DNA of 64,000 bases, taken from the NCBI RefSeq assembly GCF_051251125.1, contig NZ_JBPCZL010000003.1; one strand, 5' to 3'. Within the stretch, counting starts at the first letter, position 1. Each line of letters starts with the position of its first letter. This DNA comes from Carnimonas bestiolae. GTDB taxonomy: Bacteria; Pseudomonadota; Gammaproteobacteria; Pseudomonadales; Halomonadaceae. Positions 7,740 through 17,761 of the stretch are shown piece by piece. Made by a program: the position numbers and the translations under genes. The notes under the pieces were generated by a model. That model saw only the letters and a program-made list of their open reading frames with translations. It made no database searches and had not been told where the DNA came from.

Positions 7740-10700
7740 TCAGGCTTCGGCCAGCGCCGCCGCTGCTTCTACGTCCACCGATACCAGCCGCGATACCCCA
7801 GGCTCTTGCATGGTCACGCCCATCAGGCGGTCGGACGCTTCCATCGCGATCTTGTTATGGGTGATATAGATAAACTGCACGTTGGCGGACATGTCCTTCA
7901 CCAAGCGGGCGTAGCGGCCCACGTTGGCATCGTCGAGCGGTGCGTCAACTTCATCGAGCATACAGAAGGGGGCGGGATTGAGCTGGAAGATGGCGAATAC
8001 CAGCGATAGCGCGGTCATGGTTTTCTCGCCGCCGGACAGCAGATGAATGGTGGAGTTTTTCTTACCGGGCGGACGCGCCATGATCGCCACGCCGGTTTCG
8101 AGCAGATCATCGCCGGTCAGCGTTAGCCATGCCGAGCCCCCGCCGAACACGCGCGGGAACAGATCGCCCAGCCCGGCGTTGACCTGCTCGAAGGTCTCCT
8201 TGAAACGGGTACGGGTTTCCTGATCGATCTTGCGAATCGCCCGCGTCAGCGTTTCCAGCGCTTCCTGAAGCTCATCATGCTGCGCCTCGAGATAATTGCG
8301 CCGTTCGGCCTGCTGATCGTACTCCTCGATGGCCGCGAGATTGATCGCGCCCAGTCGCTTGATGCGTTCGGCAGTCTCTTCAAGCGACGCTTGCCAGCTC
8401 GATTCGGTGGCATCGGGCGGCAGATGCTCGTTCAGTTGATCGATATCGTGGCCCAACTCGGCAAGATAGTCGTCCTGACTGGTGGCCTTGAGCACTAGCT
8501 CCTGCACCTGCAAACGCATTTCTTCGAGTCGTTCGCGCAGTTTCTCGAGATCGCTCTCGTGGCCCTGACGGCGCAGCTCGTAATCGCGCATCCGCTCGCC
8601 AATATCGCGCGACTGCTCACGCACCTTGCCCAGCGCCTCTTCTTCGCTGCTGCGCCGCGCTAGCAATTCGTCCAGTTCGGCACGCTGCTCTTCCAGCGGT
8701 TCAGTGAGATTTTCACGCTCTTCAAGCAGCGCTTCACGGCGCATTTGCAAGCGTTCGCGCTGACCGTCGCCGCGACCGCGCGAGCGCTGCATGCCTTCCA
8801 GTTCGGTATTGAGCCGCTGATATTCAAGCTGCAATTGATTGAGCTGCTCGCGAGCGGGCACCACCGCGGCACGCGCACTGGTCAAGGCCTCACCGCCGGA
8901 GCGCCGTGCCTGCTCGAGCTGCTCGCGGCGCTCGCCGCTTTCGACCATCGCTTGCTGCGCCTGCTCGACCGCCTCGCGCTGTTCTTCCAGCGCCAGGGCA
9001 CGCTCCTCCTGCCGCTCGCGCAGCACCGCCAGCTCTTCTTCCAACTCGGCGGCACGCCCGCCCAGATGCTCAAGCCGCGAGGCAATATTGGCTTGCGCCA
9101 AGGCTACGCGCTCGCGCTCGCTGGCGTGCTGGCGCTGCTGATCGGCAAGGTCATTCAGGCGTGCATCGCTGTTTTTTAGCTGGTCGCGCTGCTGGGCAAT
9201 CGCCTGCTCAAGCTCCCCAAGCTGCTCGTCGAGGGCGGCCAATTCCAGCTCGACCTCGTCGCGGCGCTGGCGTTGACCAATTACGCCGTCTTCGCGTGCG
9301 GCACTGCCTAACTGGCGGCGCCAGCCATGCCCTTGCCATAGGCCGTCGGCGCTAATCACGCTGTGTCCGGCCGGAAGCTCGGCCAATTGTGCGCTGGCAT
9401 TGAGCGACGACGTTGCCACATGAATGGTATCGAGCCATGGGCCTAGCGCGCCGGCACCGGCGATTTTGCCGGCCAGCGTATCGCCACTGGCGCTGTAGTC
9501 GGCGGCATCGACAACGCCCAGCTCACCGGTAGCGGGCGCTTCGAAAGCAGCGATTGGCGTGTCTACCACACGTGCTTCGAGCCACGGCGATAGCACCCAG
9601 GAAGCAACGCTTTGCCACTCTTTGGCTACCTGCAGGCGCTCCGCCAGCTGCGGCGCATCGCTCAACCCCTGCGCCGCCAGATAATCGGTGAAGCTGTCGT
9701 CCTGATGCGCTAGCGCAGCATCAATTAGGGCGCTCAGTGAGGCATGTTCTCCGCGCAGTTGGTGCTGGCGCTCAACCTGCTGTTCGCGCTCGGCGCTAAA
9801 GCGCTGTAGTGCTTCCTCGGCCTCACTACGCTCGGCGCTCAGCAGTTCGCGCTGTTCATCGAGCGCAGCAAGGGTTTCTTCGAGCTCGGCTAGCTGTTCG
9901 GCGTGCGTCTCGCGCTGCTCTTCCAGCCCGGCCAGCTCAGGAAGCTCACTGCGCTGGGCCTGACGGCGCGCCAGCTCAGCACTGATCGACTCCAGCTCGC
10001 GCTCCAGACTACGTACCTCGCCCTGCAAGCGCTCGGCATCGCGGGCGCGGGCGTTGTCCTGCGCGACCGCGTCGTCCCACGCCGCCTGACTGGACGTTTG
10101 GCTGGCTTCGACCTCTTCGAGCTGTGCCTGCACCAGTTCGAGCTGCTGCTCAGCCTGCTCGCGCTCGGGCCCAATTTCTTCAAGACGCTGCTCAAGCTCA
10201 GCCAGCCGCCCCTGATCCTGCTCTTCAAGCGTAGCGAGCTCTTGCACCTCACGGTCAACGCCTTCGAGATCGGCAGCGATTTGACGATGACGCGACTGGG
10301 CGTTGTCGATCCACTGCTCGATACGCGCAATCGCGGCGCTGGTTTCGGAAAACTGGCTTTGCTTGCTATCGAGATCAGCGGCCAACTGGTCATGATCAAG
10401 GCGCGCTTGTTCGAGCAGGCGCTCCGCTTCGCGCACGCCGTATACATTGCGCTCACGCTCGATCTCGATGTCGCGCACCTGAGCTTCGGCCTGCTGTTGA
10501 CGGCTGCGCAGCGCCCTTGAACGCATCAGTGCCAGTTCGCCCTTGAGACGATGCTCCTGCTCCTTCAGGCCCTGATAGCGTTTGGCAGCATCGGCCTGAC
10601 GCTTCAGCCGCTCGAGCTGTTTGTCTAGCTCTTCGCGCAGATCGTTGAGGCGCTCGAGATTTTCCTCAGTACGGCGCATGCGATTTTCGGTTTCGCGACG

Positions 10701-11240
10701 CCGCTCCTTGTATTTGGAGATACCGGCTGCCTCTTCGAGAGTGGCGCGCAGCTCTTCAGGGCGCGCCTCGACCAGACGCGAGATCATGCCCTGACCGATA
10801 ATCGCGTAGGAGCGCGGGCCAAGACCGGTGCCGAGAAACAGGTCGCTGATGTCGCGCCGGCGGCACTTTTCACCGTTGAAGAAATAGAGCGACTGGCCGT
10901 CGCGGGTCACCAAACGCTTGACCGATATCTCGGCATATTGCGCGTAGGCACCGCCCAGCTTGCGAGAAGGCTCTTCGGGATCGTTATCGAAGGTGAGTTC
11001 TATGGAGGCTTGCCCGACCGGTTTTCGTCCGGTCGAGCCGTTGAAGATGACGTCGGCCATCGACTCGCCGCGCAGCATCTTGGCGGAAGATTCGCCCATT
11101 ACCCAACGTACCGCGTCGATCACGTTGGATTTGCCGCAGCCATTGGGCCCGACGATAGCCGTCATGTTGCTTTCAAACGGCACCGTCACGGCGTCGACAA
11201 ACGACTTGAATCCCACCAGTTTGATAGATTTAAGCCGCAT
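7740..11240 (-). CDS. smc: Chromosome segregation protein SMC
   Basis: The protein is 1166 residues, the standard SMC size. The N-terminal ATPase half has Walker A GPNGCGKSN (about residues 32-40). Two long Glu/Gln/Arg-rich coiled coils flank a hinge region (about 510-660). The C-terminal half carries the ABC signature LSGGEK (1068-1073) and Walker B CMLDE (1093-1097). SMC dimers compact and segregate the nucleoid, normally with ScpA and ScpB, which are not in the window. In Pseudomonas and relatives smc is followed by zipA and ligA; here azlCD on the other strand separates smc from zipA. There is a 202-base gap between its start and the end of ccmI. Confidence 0.97.
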   Translation of the reverse strand: MRLKSIKLVGFKSFVDAVTVPFESNMTAIVGPNGCGKSNVIDAVRWVMGESSAKMLRGESMADVIFNGSTGRKPVGQASIELTFDNDPEEPSRKLGGAYAQYAEISVKRLVTRDGQSLYFFNGEKCRRRDISDLFLGTGLGPRSYAIIGQGMISRLVEARPEELRATLEEAAGISKYKERRRETENRMRRTEENLERLNDLREELDKQLERLKRQADAAKRYQGLKEQEHRLKGELALMRSRALRSRQQQAEAQVRDIEIERERNVYGVREAERLLEQARLDHDQLAADLDSKQSQFSETSAAIARIEQWIDNAQSRHRQIAADLEGVDREVQELATLEEQDQGRLAELEQRLEEIGPEREQAEQQLELVQAQLEEVEASQTSSQAAWDDAVAQDNARARDAERLQGEVRSLERELESISAELARRQAQRSELPELAGLEEQRETHAEQLAELEETLAALDEQRELLSAERSEAEEALQRFSAEREQQVERQHQLRGEHASLSALIDAALAHQDDSFTDYLAAQGLSDAPQLAERLQVAKEWQSVASWVLSPWLEARVVDTPIAAFEAPATGELGVVDAADYSASGDTLAGKIAGAGALGPWLDTIHVATSSLNASAQLAELPAGHSVISADGLWQGHGWRRQLGSAAREDGVIGQRQRRDEVELELAALDEQLGELEQAIAQQRDQLKNSDARLNDLADQQRQHASERERVALAQANIASRLEHLGGRAAELEEELAVLRERQEERALALEEQREAVEQAQQAMVESGERREQLEQARRSGGEALTSARAAVVPAREQLNQLQLEYQRLNTELEGMQRSRGRGDGQRERLQMRREALLEERENLTEPLEEQRAELDELLARRSSEEEALGKVREQSRDIGERMRDYELRRQGHESDLEKLRERLEEMRLQVQELVLKATSQDDYLAELGHDIDQLNEHLPPDATESSWQASLEETAERIKRLGAINLAAIEEYDQQAERRNYLEAQHDELQEALETLTRAIRKIDQETRTRFKETFEQVNAGLGDLFPRVFGGGSAWLTLTGDDLLETGVAIMARPPGKKNSTIHLLSGGEKTMTALSLVFAIFQLNPAPFCMLDEVDAPLDDANVGRYARLVKDMSANVQFIYITHNKIAMEASDRLMGVTMQEPGVSRLVSVDVEAAAALAEA

Positions 11241-11442
11241 GGACCTCGACTATACCCGCCTGCTAGGCAACTGCATGAGAATGAAGCTGCACGTCATGAT
11301 TAGCACCGCCCCGCTACCGAACATAGCAGCGGGCATGGCACCCGAGTGGTGATAAAGCGCTGGCCATTAACACAGGGCACATCGCGTGAATGTCTTCCTT
11401 AAAACACGACGGCAATGTCAACGACCCTCACCGCGCTTTGTA

Positions 11443-12357
11443 TCAGCGCAGATTACCATTGGATGGGGAATCAGGCGAGCCGTTAGCCCCGGCCTGCGCC
11501 AAACGTTGACGCGCCAGTGCGATGCCCTGGCGCAGCGTCGTTTCATCGGCGTTGTTTGACTGACCGGCCAGCGCCAGGCGCCAGTGATCGATGGCCCCCT
11601 GATAGTTGCCCCGGGTGAAGTCGGTGAAGCCCAGCAAACTGTGCATGGTGGGCTGACGCGGATCGAGCCGTTTCACTTCATTCAAGGTAGCAGCAATGTC
11701 GCTATTCATAACGCGCCCAGAGGCGAAGAATTTCGCCTGTGCCAGCTCGGCCAACAGCGCGGGGTCATGCTCGGCATCGCGCAGCGTAATAACCTTCGAC
11801 AGCGCACCAACGGCGTCCTGATAGCGTCCGCTATCACGATAGAGCGGATACAAAAGCGCCCACACATCAGCATTGCCCGGATGACGCTTAGCTTCGGCCT
11901 CGAACCGCTCAATGTAGTGAGCAGGGCTGGTATCGCCACTTTGCTCAATGCTTTGGCGCACGCCATAAAGCTCGACGTTGCTGCTGCTACCGGTGTTCAG
12001 ATAAGCCACCACGGCCAGCACCACCGCTGCCACTATCGCCAGCGACCACCACAGCGATCCCTGATAAGGCCCCGCCAGCGCCTGTTTGTGCGCGGCAGTG
12101 CTGTCGCTCAAAAGACTACGCTCGAGATCAAGCCGGGCCTCGTCGAACTGCTGGGCAGAAAGCGTCTGGTCGTCGCGCTGCTGCTCAAGCTCAGCCAGCC
12201 GCGTGTAAAATATTCGCACGTTGGCAGCAGTGGTGTTGTCTTCTTGCTCGAAACGCTGCTGCGCCTGCGCGAACTGCGGTGCCAACCGCCACGCCCACAG
12301 CGCAAACAGCGCGAATACCGCTGCCAGCACCGCCATTCCTATCCATAGCGCTAGCAT
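11443..12357 (-). CDS. ccmI: Cytochrome c maturation protein CcmI
   Basis: The protein is 304 residues. It has an N-terminal membrane segment (about residues 4-23), a coiled-coil stretch (about 30-90), a second membrane segment (about 105-122), and a TPR-like periplasmic C-terminal part (ADVWALLYPLYRDSGRYQDAVGALSKV and following). In known systems CcmI chaperones apocytochrome c to the CcmFH ligation complex. It is the last gene of the ccm operon; its ATG overlaps the ccmH stop by one base (TGATG). No hairpin terminator was visible after it. Confidence 0.88.
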   Translation of the reverse strand: MLALWIGMAVLAAVFALFALWAWRLAPQFAQAQQRFEQEDNTTAANVRIFYTRLAELEQQRDDQTLSAQQFDEARLDLERSLLSDSTAAHKQALAGPYQGSLWWSLAIVAAVVLAVVAYLNTGSSSNVELYGVRQSIEQSGDTSPAHYIERFEAEAKRHPGNADVWALLYPLYRDSGRYQDAVGALSKVITLRDAEHDPALLAELAQAKFFASGRVMNSDIAATLNEVKRLDPRQPTMHSLLGFTDFTRGNYQGAIDHWRLALAGQSNNADETTLRQGIALARQRLAQAGANGSPDSPSNGNLR

Positions 12358-12872
12358 CAGCGCGCCTCCCTGTCACTGCTGGGCTGCTGGTCGCCGTGGC
12401 GCGACAGCAGGGCTGCCAAACGCGCACGCTCGGCATCGTCCAAATCACTTACCTGTAGCCGCCGCCGGCGTCTGATCAATAACGTCAGCACTACTCCGCC
12501 AATCACAACTGCTGCCGCAGGCAGTCCCCACAACAGCCAGGTGCGGCGTTCGACACGCGGCTTGTAAAGCACGTATTCGCCGAAGCGCTGTACCAGATGG
12601 TGGCGAATGTCGTCATCGCTCTGCCCCGCGTTCAGCCACTCGGCAATACGCTGGCGGATATCAGCGGCGATGGGCGCGCCCGAACTGGCCAGCGTTTCGT
12701 TTTCGCACTTGGGACAGCGCAGCTCCTCAGTCAGCGCGCTGTAACGCTGCGCCAGCGCGGAATCGTGAAATTCCGGCGGGCCATTGTCGGCCAGGCTAAC
12801 GCCGGCCAGCGCGCACAGCAGCAGTGCCGCGCTGAGCAACAGCAGGCGCTTAAGCATCGCATCACGCATCAC
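12357..12872 (-). CDS. ccmH: Cytochrome c maturation thiol oxidoreductase CcmH (CcmL-type)
   Basis: The protein is 171 residues: a signal peptide/membrane anchor (about residues 8-28), the conserved LRCPKC redox motif near residue 52, a three-helix bundle, then a second membrane segment (about 112-132) and a short cytoplasmic tail. It keeps apocytochrome CXXCH cysteines reduced for haem attachment. It corresponds to the N-terminal part of E. coli CcmH; the TPR part is the separate ccmI gene, as in Pseudomonas. Its start overlaps the ccmG stop by four bases (ATGA). Confidence 0.93.
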   Translation of the reverse strand: MMRDAMLKRLLLLSAALLLCALAGVSLADNGPPEFHDSALAQRYSALTEELRCPKCENETLASSGAPIAADIRQRIAEWLNAGQSDDDIRHHLVQRFGEYVLYKPRVERRTWLLWGLPAAAVVIGGVVLTLLIRRRRRLQVSDLDDAERARLAALLSRHGDQQPSSDREAR

Positions 12873-13399
12873 TGCTGCAACCTCTTGAGCGTTGGCATAA
12901 TGATCTTGTCGACATCCTGTGCCGTGATGTAGCCGGTGTGGTGATAACGAATCACGCCGTTGGCATCGACGATAAAGGATTCAGGCGCGCCATAAACGCC
13001 CAGATCGAAGCCCAGCGAGCCATCGGGATCGAAGATATTGAGCGCAAACGGATTGCCGAAATCGCTCATAAAGGTGTCGGCGGCACTGCGCTGATCCTTG
13101 TAATCGACACCGACGATGCGCACGCCACGCTGGGCCAGCTCGAGCAGTTGCGGCATTTCCTGCTTGCAGGTGGGGCACCAGGCCCCCCACACGTTCACCA
13201 GGGTTATCTTCCCTTTGAGCACCTGCGGGGTTACCTGTTTGTCTTCATTGTCGACGGTGGCCAGCGAGAAGTCGGGGAACGGCGTGCTTAACAGCGCCGA
13301 CTCGCGCTCGCTGGGATTGTTGCCCAGCCCATGCCACAGCAGCACCGCCAGCCCTACGAAGATAATTAGCGGAACGAACAATATCGGTTTGGCCTTCAT
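12869..13399 (-). CDS. ccmG: Thiol:disulfide interchange protein CcmG/DsbE
   Basis: A 176-residue thioredoxin-like protein with an N-terminal membrane anchor (about residues 5-24) and the active-site WCPTC motif within LVNVWGAWCPTCKQEMP. The family reduces apocytochrome c or CcmH in the periplasm. The later GVYGAPESFIVDANG segment carries the cis-proline region of the fold. It overlaps ccmF upstream and ccmH downstream by four bases each (ATGA), so it is clearly within the same transcription unit. Confidence 0.95.
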   Translation of the reverse strand: MKAKPILFVPLIIFVGLAVLLWHGLGNNPSERESALLSTPFPDFSLATVDNEDKQVTPQVLKGKITLVNVWGAWCPTCKQEMPQLLELAQRGVRIVGVDYKDQRSAADTFMSDFGNPFALNIFDPDGSLGFDLGVYGAPESFIVDANGVIRYHHTGYITAQDVDKIIMPTLKRLQQ

Positions 13400-15372
13400 G
13401 CCTGCGTCTCCTTCGCTGCACGACCGACACGGCGGCGCTTGTGGCGATAGCGTTTGTCGCTGGCCGCCAGTAGTCCGCTGACGACCATCATCAGTGCTCC
13501 CGCCCAGATCCAGCGCACGAACGGCTTGACCTGAATACGCAGCGCCCAGGCTTCGCCATCCAGAGGTTCGCCCAGCGCAACGTACAGATCGCGGAACGGA
13601 TTGAACGACAGCGCCGTTTCGGTCAGCGGCTGGCGCGTTACCACATAGAGCCGTTTTTCAGGATACATGGTGCGCAGACGGCGCTGGTGGTGGGTCACGC
13701 TAACGGTGCCACGCGTGGCTGCGTAATTCGGGCCCTTCAGGTCAGCGAGCGACTCAAGGGTAAACTGATAGCCGCCCACCTCGACACTGGTGCCCGGTGC
13801 CATGCGCACGTTTTTCTCGACGCTGTAATGCGAGACCAGCACGATGCCAACAATAGTTACCGCCAGCCCCAGATGTCCGATCACCATCGCATAGTGGCTG
13901 CGCGGCAGCTTGCGCAAGCCTGCCAGCCCGGCGCGCCGCAGCTGGTGGATGAAGTCACGCAACAGCGGCAGAGTAATCCACAGCGCCATCAACAGCCCGA
14001 TGGTGACACCCAGACTCCATTCGCCGTCGTAGACCAGCGGCGCGGCTATCGCAATCACCAATGCCGCCAGCGCGCCCCAGCCGCTGCGCTTGAGCAGCAC
14101 CTTGAACGGCGTATTCTTCCACTGCGAGACTGGCCCGACGCCCATAAAGATCGCCAGCAGCGCCGACAGCGGCACAAAGATCATATTGAAGTATGGCGGC
14201 CCCACTGAAATCTGGCCGAGGTCCAGCGCATTCAGCAGCAGTGGATAGAGCGTACCGATCAGCACCGTCAGCAGCATCACCAATAGCACGATATTATTGA
14301 TCAGCAGCATCGCTTCGCGGGACATCCACGAGAATGCGCCGCCGCTGCTAACGCGCGGTGCACGCAGCGCATACAGCAGCAGCGACAGCCCCACGGTGAT
14401 GCCCAGCAGCACCAGAATGTAGTTACCACGAGAAGGATCGTTGGCAAACGCATGCACCGAGCTCAGCACCCCGGAGCGCACCAGGAAGGTGCCCATCAAT
14501 GACAGCGAGAAGGCGGTTATGGCCAGCAGTACTGTCCAGCTTTTGAACGCACCGCGTTTCTCGGTAACCGCCAGTGAGTGAATCAGCGCAGTGCCCGCCA
14601 GCCATGGCATCAGCGAGGCATTCTCGACCGGGTCCCAGAACCACCAGCCGCCCCAGCCTAGTTCGTAGTAGGCCCACCAACTGCCAAGCGCAATGCCCCA
14701 ACTTAGGAAGGCCCACGCGACTACGGTCCAGGGACGCGCCCAGCGCGACCAGACGGCATCGAGGCGACCACCCAGCAGCGCCGCAATCGCAAACGCAAAC
14801 GCCACCGAAAAGCCGACATAGCCCATGTACAGAATCGGCGGGTGAACGATCAGCCCGGGGTCTTGCAGCAATGGATTGAGATCAACGCCGTTTTCAGGCG
14901 GATTCGGCAGCAACCGAGCAAAGGGATTGGAGGTGATAATCACGAAGCTGAGGAAGCCGACTGCAATCAGCCCCATAACGCCCAGCACGCGGGCCAGAAA
15001 GTCGCGCGGCAAGCGTTTTGAGCACAGCGTTACCGCCACGCCCCAGCCCGCCAACAGCAGCGACCACAGCAGCATCGATCCTTCATGCCCGCCCCACACC
15101 GCGCACAGCTTGTAGTACCACGGCAGCAGCGAGTTGGAATTTTCAGCGACATAGCCAACGCTGAACAGATCGTTAGCGAAGCTTAGGCTGAGCATCACAT
15201 AAGCCACCGCTACCATCACGAACTGAACCAGCGCCATCGGCTGCGCCACCGCCATCCACAGCGGCTTACGCCACCACGCGCCCAGCAGCGGGAACAGCGC
15301 CTGCACGCAGCTGGCGACGAAGGCAAGAATCAGGGCGAAGTAGCCAAGTTCCGGTAACCACTCAAGGAACAT
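13396..15372 (-). CDS. ccmF: Haem lyase subunit CcmF
   Basis: A 658-residue polytopic inner membrane protein with the WWD signature WGGWWFWDPVENASLMPWL, which binds haem facing the periplasm, plus conserved histidines in the surrounding helices. CcmF with CcmH and CcmI forms the complex that ligates haem from holo-CcmE to apocytochromes c. The length matches the family (E. coli 647). It begins 69 bases after the ccmE stop, the largest gap in the ccmC-to-ccmI stretch, and overlaps ccmG by four bases. Confidence 0.97.
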   Translation of the reverse strand: MFLEWLPELGYFALILAFVASCVQALFPLLGAWWRKPLWMAVAQPMALVQFVMVAVAYVMLSLSFANDLFSVGYVAENSNSLLPWYYKLCAVWGGHEGSMLLWSLLLAGWGVAVTLCSKRLPRDFLARVLGVMGLIAVGFLSFVIITSNPFARLLPNPPENGVDLNPLLQDPGLIVHPPILYMGYVGFSVAFAFAIAALLGGRLDAVWSRWARPWTVVAWAFLSWGIALGSWWAYYELGWGGWWFWDPVENASLMPWLAGTALIHSLAVTEKRGAFKSWTVLLAITAFSLSLMGTFLVRSGVLSSVHAFANDPSRGNYILVLLGITVGLSLLLYALRAPRVSSGGAFSWMSREAMLLINNIVLLVMLLTVLIGTLYPLLLNALDLGQISVGPPYFNMIFVPLSALLAIFMGVGPVSQWKNTPFKVLLKRSGWGALAALVIAIAAPLVYDGEWSLGVTIGLLMALWITLPLLRDFIHQLRRAGLAGLRKLPRSHYAMVIGHLGLAVTIVGIVLVSHYSVEKNVRMAPGTSVEVGGYQFTLESLADLKGPNYAATRGTVSVTHHQRRLRTMYPEKRLYVVTRQPLTETALSFNPFRDLYVALGEPLDGEAWALRIQVKPFVRWIWAGALMMVVSGLLAASDKRYRHKRRRVGRAAKETQA

Positions 15373-15441
15373 TCAATCATCCACTCTCGAGCTAGGGCCC
15401 GGTCGCATACGCTATGTGCTGCGCAGACCGGGCCGGGTGAG

Positions 15442-15996
15442 TCAGTCGGTTGTTGTGTGCTTATCATTATGATGGTCGAGACGCTGCTCCAACCCACTTA
15501 CCGTCGCAGCGCTTTGGATCGCCTGCGGGGAGATCCCGGCGTCGAGCTGGAAACGATACTGATGCGGCATATCACCGCCCTTCTCGAGCGCTTTAACAAC
15601 CTCGGGCGGGGTGTACTTCTCGTCATGCTTGGCGAGCACTTGGGTGGCATCCAACTCGTGACGATCGCTTAGTTTACCCACCACTACCACGCCCTGCCCT
15701 TCACGAAACAGATCGGGCAGTATGCCGTCGTAATGAACGGTCAGATTATCGGCGAAATCGGTCACCACGAAGCTAACCGACACGCCGTTGGGATCCCGCT
15801 TGACGCTATCAAACCGCACCACCCCACCGGCACGCAGCGATTGCCCCATGGGAGCCGAACCGCTGGCAATTTCGCGCGGGGTATAGAACAGATTGATATT
15901 GGAGCGCAGTGCGTAAAGAATCAGCCCGATCGCTATCCCGGCCAATACCAGCAAGCCGCAGATGAGCACCAGACGCTGGCGACGTTTTGCATTCAT
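15442..15996 (-). CDS. ccmE: Periplasmic haem chaperone CcmE
   Basis: A 184-residue protein with an N-terminal membrane anchor (about residues 8-28), a beta-barrel OB fold, and the motif VLAKHDEKYTPPE. The His in this motif binds haem covalently in characterised CcmE proteins and the nearby Tyr is the usual axial ligand. It receives haem at CcmC and passes it to CcmF. Its start overlaps the ccmD stop by four bases. The C-terminal tail past about residue 145 is poorly conserved in general and here ends in a His/Asp-rich stretch. Confidence 0.96.
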   Translation of the reverse strand: MNAKRRQRLVLICGLLVLAGIAIGLILYALRSNINLFYTPREIASGSAPMGQSLRAGGVVRFDSVKRDPNGVSVSFVVTDFADNLTVHYDGILPDLFREGQGVVVVGKLSDRHELDATQVLAKHDEKYTPPEVVKALEKGGDMPHQYRFQLDAGISPQAIQSAATVSGLEQRLDHHNDKHTTTD

Positions 15997-16232
15997 GAGG
16001 TTGACCTGCTGTTGGACGACGCCTGGGCGGCTGAGGGAGTATCTTCCTGGGCTTGCGCCTGACGGCGCCGTTCCTGACGGCGTATATCAGCGAGCACCGC
16101 ACGCCGTTCGTAGCGTCCATACAGCGCGGCAAACACCAACACTCCCAGCACCACCGCGAACGCCGGCCATACGAAGCGCGCGTAGCCATTCATGGCAAGG
16201 AAGTCAGACAGCGAAGCGAAGTAAGGCGTCAT
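15993..16232 (-). CDS. ccmD: Haem exporter small subunit CcmD
   Basis: A 79-residue protein with one membrane segment (about residues 20-39, VWPAFAVVLGVLVFAALYG) followed by an Arg/Gln-rich cytoplasmic tail, the usual CcmD form. In characterised systems CcmD helps release holo-CcmE from the CcmABC complex. Identification rests on size, topology and position: four-base overlaps with both ccmC upstream and ccmE downstream. Confidence 0.88.
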   Translation of the reverse strand: MTPYFASLSDFLAMNGYARFVWPAFAVVLGVLVFAALYGRYERRAVLADIRRQERRRQAQAQEDTPSAAQASSNSRSTS

Positions 16233-16978
16233 GATGCGGCCCCCTTACCCAAGGCAATATCCCTCACCCAGCGCGACCGTGATTCACGCTTCAACAGCTG
16301 ACTGCGGGTGCGCGTTAGGGTGTAGGCGGCGAAAAACAGATAGAACCCCAGCATGCTAAACAGCAGCGGCAGCCACATGGAGGCTGGCATTGCGGGGGCT
16401 TTATCGATGCTGAAGGTGGCCGGTTGGTGCAGCGTATTCCACCACACCACCGAGTATTTGATGATCGGCAGGTTAACCACACCCACCAAGGTCATAATGG
16501 CGGCCGCGCGCGCGCCGCTGTCGCGACTGGTAAAACTGGCACGAAGCCCGATAACGCCGAGATAGATAAACAGCTGAATCAGCATTGAGGTAAGGCGCGC
16601 ATCCCACACCCACCAGGTGCCCCAGGTCGGAATTCCCCACACTGAGCCAGAAAAGAGTGCGGCGAAGGTCATGGCGGCACCGAACGGTGCCATCACCATC
16701 GCGGCGATGTCGGCAATCTTGATCTTCCATACCAGAAAAATAATGGCTGACACGGCCATTATCGCGAAGCATGACTGCGCCAGAATGGCCGCCGGTACAT
16801 GCACGTAAAGAATACGCGCAGAGTCGTGCTGATAGCGGTCGGGAGGCGCAATCGCCAGCCCCCATACAACACCCACTATCAGCAGTAGCAGCGCGGCGCT
16901 CCACAGCCACGGCAGCCAAGGTCCGGTGGTGGTGTAAAACCACTTGGGCGAGCCCCATTTATGAATAAATCGCCACAT
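16229..16978 (-). CDS. ccmC: Haem-handling membrane protein CcmC
   Basis: A 249-residue protein with six membrane segments and the tryptophan-rich WWD motif WGTWWVWDARLTS. Conserved histidines sit in the flanking periplasmic loops (VHVPAA and the WWNTLHQPA region). CcmC presents haem to CcmE. The length is typical (E. coli 245). It starts 78 bases after the end of ccmB, the only sizeable gap in the first part of the operon, and overlaps ccmD by four bases. Confidence 0.96.
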   Translation of the reverse strand: MWRFIHKWGSPKWFYTTTGPWLPWLWSAALLLLIVGVVWGLAIAPPDRYQHDSARILYVHVPAAILAQSCFAIMAVSAIIFLVWKIKIADIAAMVMAPFGAAMTFAALFSGSVWGIPTWGTWWVWDARLTSMLIQLFIYLGVIGLRASFTSRDSGARAAAIMTLVGVVNLPIIKYSVVWWNTLHQPATFSIDKAPAMPASMWLPLLFSMLGFYLFFAAYTLTRTRSQLLKRESRSRWVRDIALGKGAAS

Positions 16979-17056
16979 GCCTTCGCCAAAAAGTCGTTAT
17001 TAATGAGTGCCTCACCGCACACATGGTTCTGCTGCTTTTACATAGCGGCAGAGCTG

Positions 17057-17761
17057 CTAGTCAGAGAGCGTTAACCGCAACGCTGCTACGGTAGCCCAGG
17101 GCGCCAGCGCTAATGCGATGGCCAGCATAGCGCCCAGCAAAGCAAGCTGCGGGGCAATACTCGCGCCCTGTAGCGCCAGCTGCGCAGCGCCCGCGCCGAA
17201 AATCAGTACCGGCGTATAAAGCGGCAGTACCAACAGCGACAGCAGCACGCCCCCGCGCTGCACACCCAGCGTAAGCGCAGCGGCGATACCGCCTACCAGG
17301 CTAAGCGTGGCGCTGCCGAGCGCCAGAGTAACGGCCACCGCCCACCACTGCTGCCACGGTAGCCCCAGCATGGCGCTGAACAGCGGTGAAAAAAGCGCCA
17401 GAGCGAACCCCGACACCAGCCAGTGCGCCAACACTTTGGCAACTATTAGCGGTGCCTGTGGATGCGCCGACAGCATCAGTTGCTCAAGGGTACCGTCCTC
17501 GTAATCATTACGAAAAAGTCCATCCAGCGACAGCAGCATGGCCAACAGCGCCGCCACCCACAATAGCCCCGGCGCCAATTCCGCCAAACGCCGCGGCTCG
17601 GGGCCCAGCCCCAGCGGAAATAGCACTACCACCAGCGCGAAGAACAGCAGCGGACCAGCCAATTCCTGACGGCGCCGGAAGCGCAGCAGAAGCTCGCGCT
17701 TCAGTACGCGACAAAACGCGCGCCGTAAGCTCACCCTGACGGGCGAATCAGAGTTCGACAT
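17057..17761 (-). CDS. ccmB: Haem exporter membrane subunit CcmB
   Basis: A 234-residue protein with six hydrophobic segments and the CcmB core: RRRQELAGPLLFF near the N terminus, FRNDYEDGTLEQLMLS, then the helix-rich C-terminal half. It is the membrane subunit partnering CcmA in the ABC complex that powers release of haem-loaded CcmE. I chose the ATG 14 bases inside the ccmA end; a start 45 bases further upstream is open but would lengthen the overlap and add residues outside the family. Confidence 0.92.
   Translation of the reverse strand: MSNSDSPVRVSLRRAFCRVLKRELLLRFRRRQELAGPLLFFALVVVLFPLGLGPEPRRLAELAPGLLWVAALLAMLLSLDGLFRNDYEDGTLEQLMLSAHPQAPLIVAKVLAHWLVSGFALALFSPLFSAMLGLPWQQWWAVAVTLALGSATLSLVGGIAAALTLGVQRGGVLLSLLVLPLYTPVLIFGAGAAQLALQGASIAPQLALLGAMLAIALALAPWATVAALRLTLSD

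Noticed and set aside
11584..12348. 254-codon plus-strand frame over ccmI
   Set aside because: It is fully antisense to ccmI, which has clear operon overlaps and family features.
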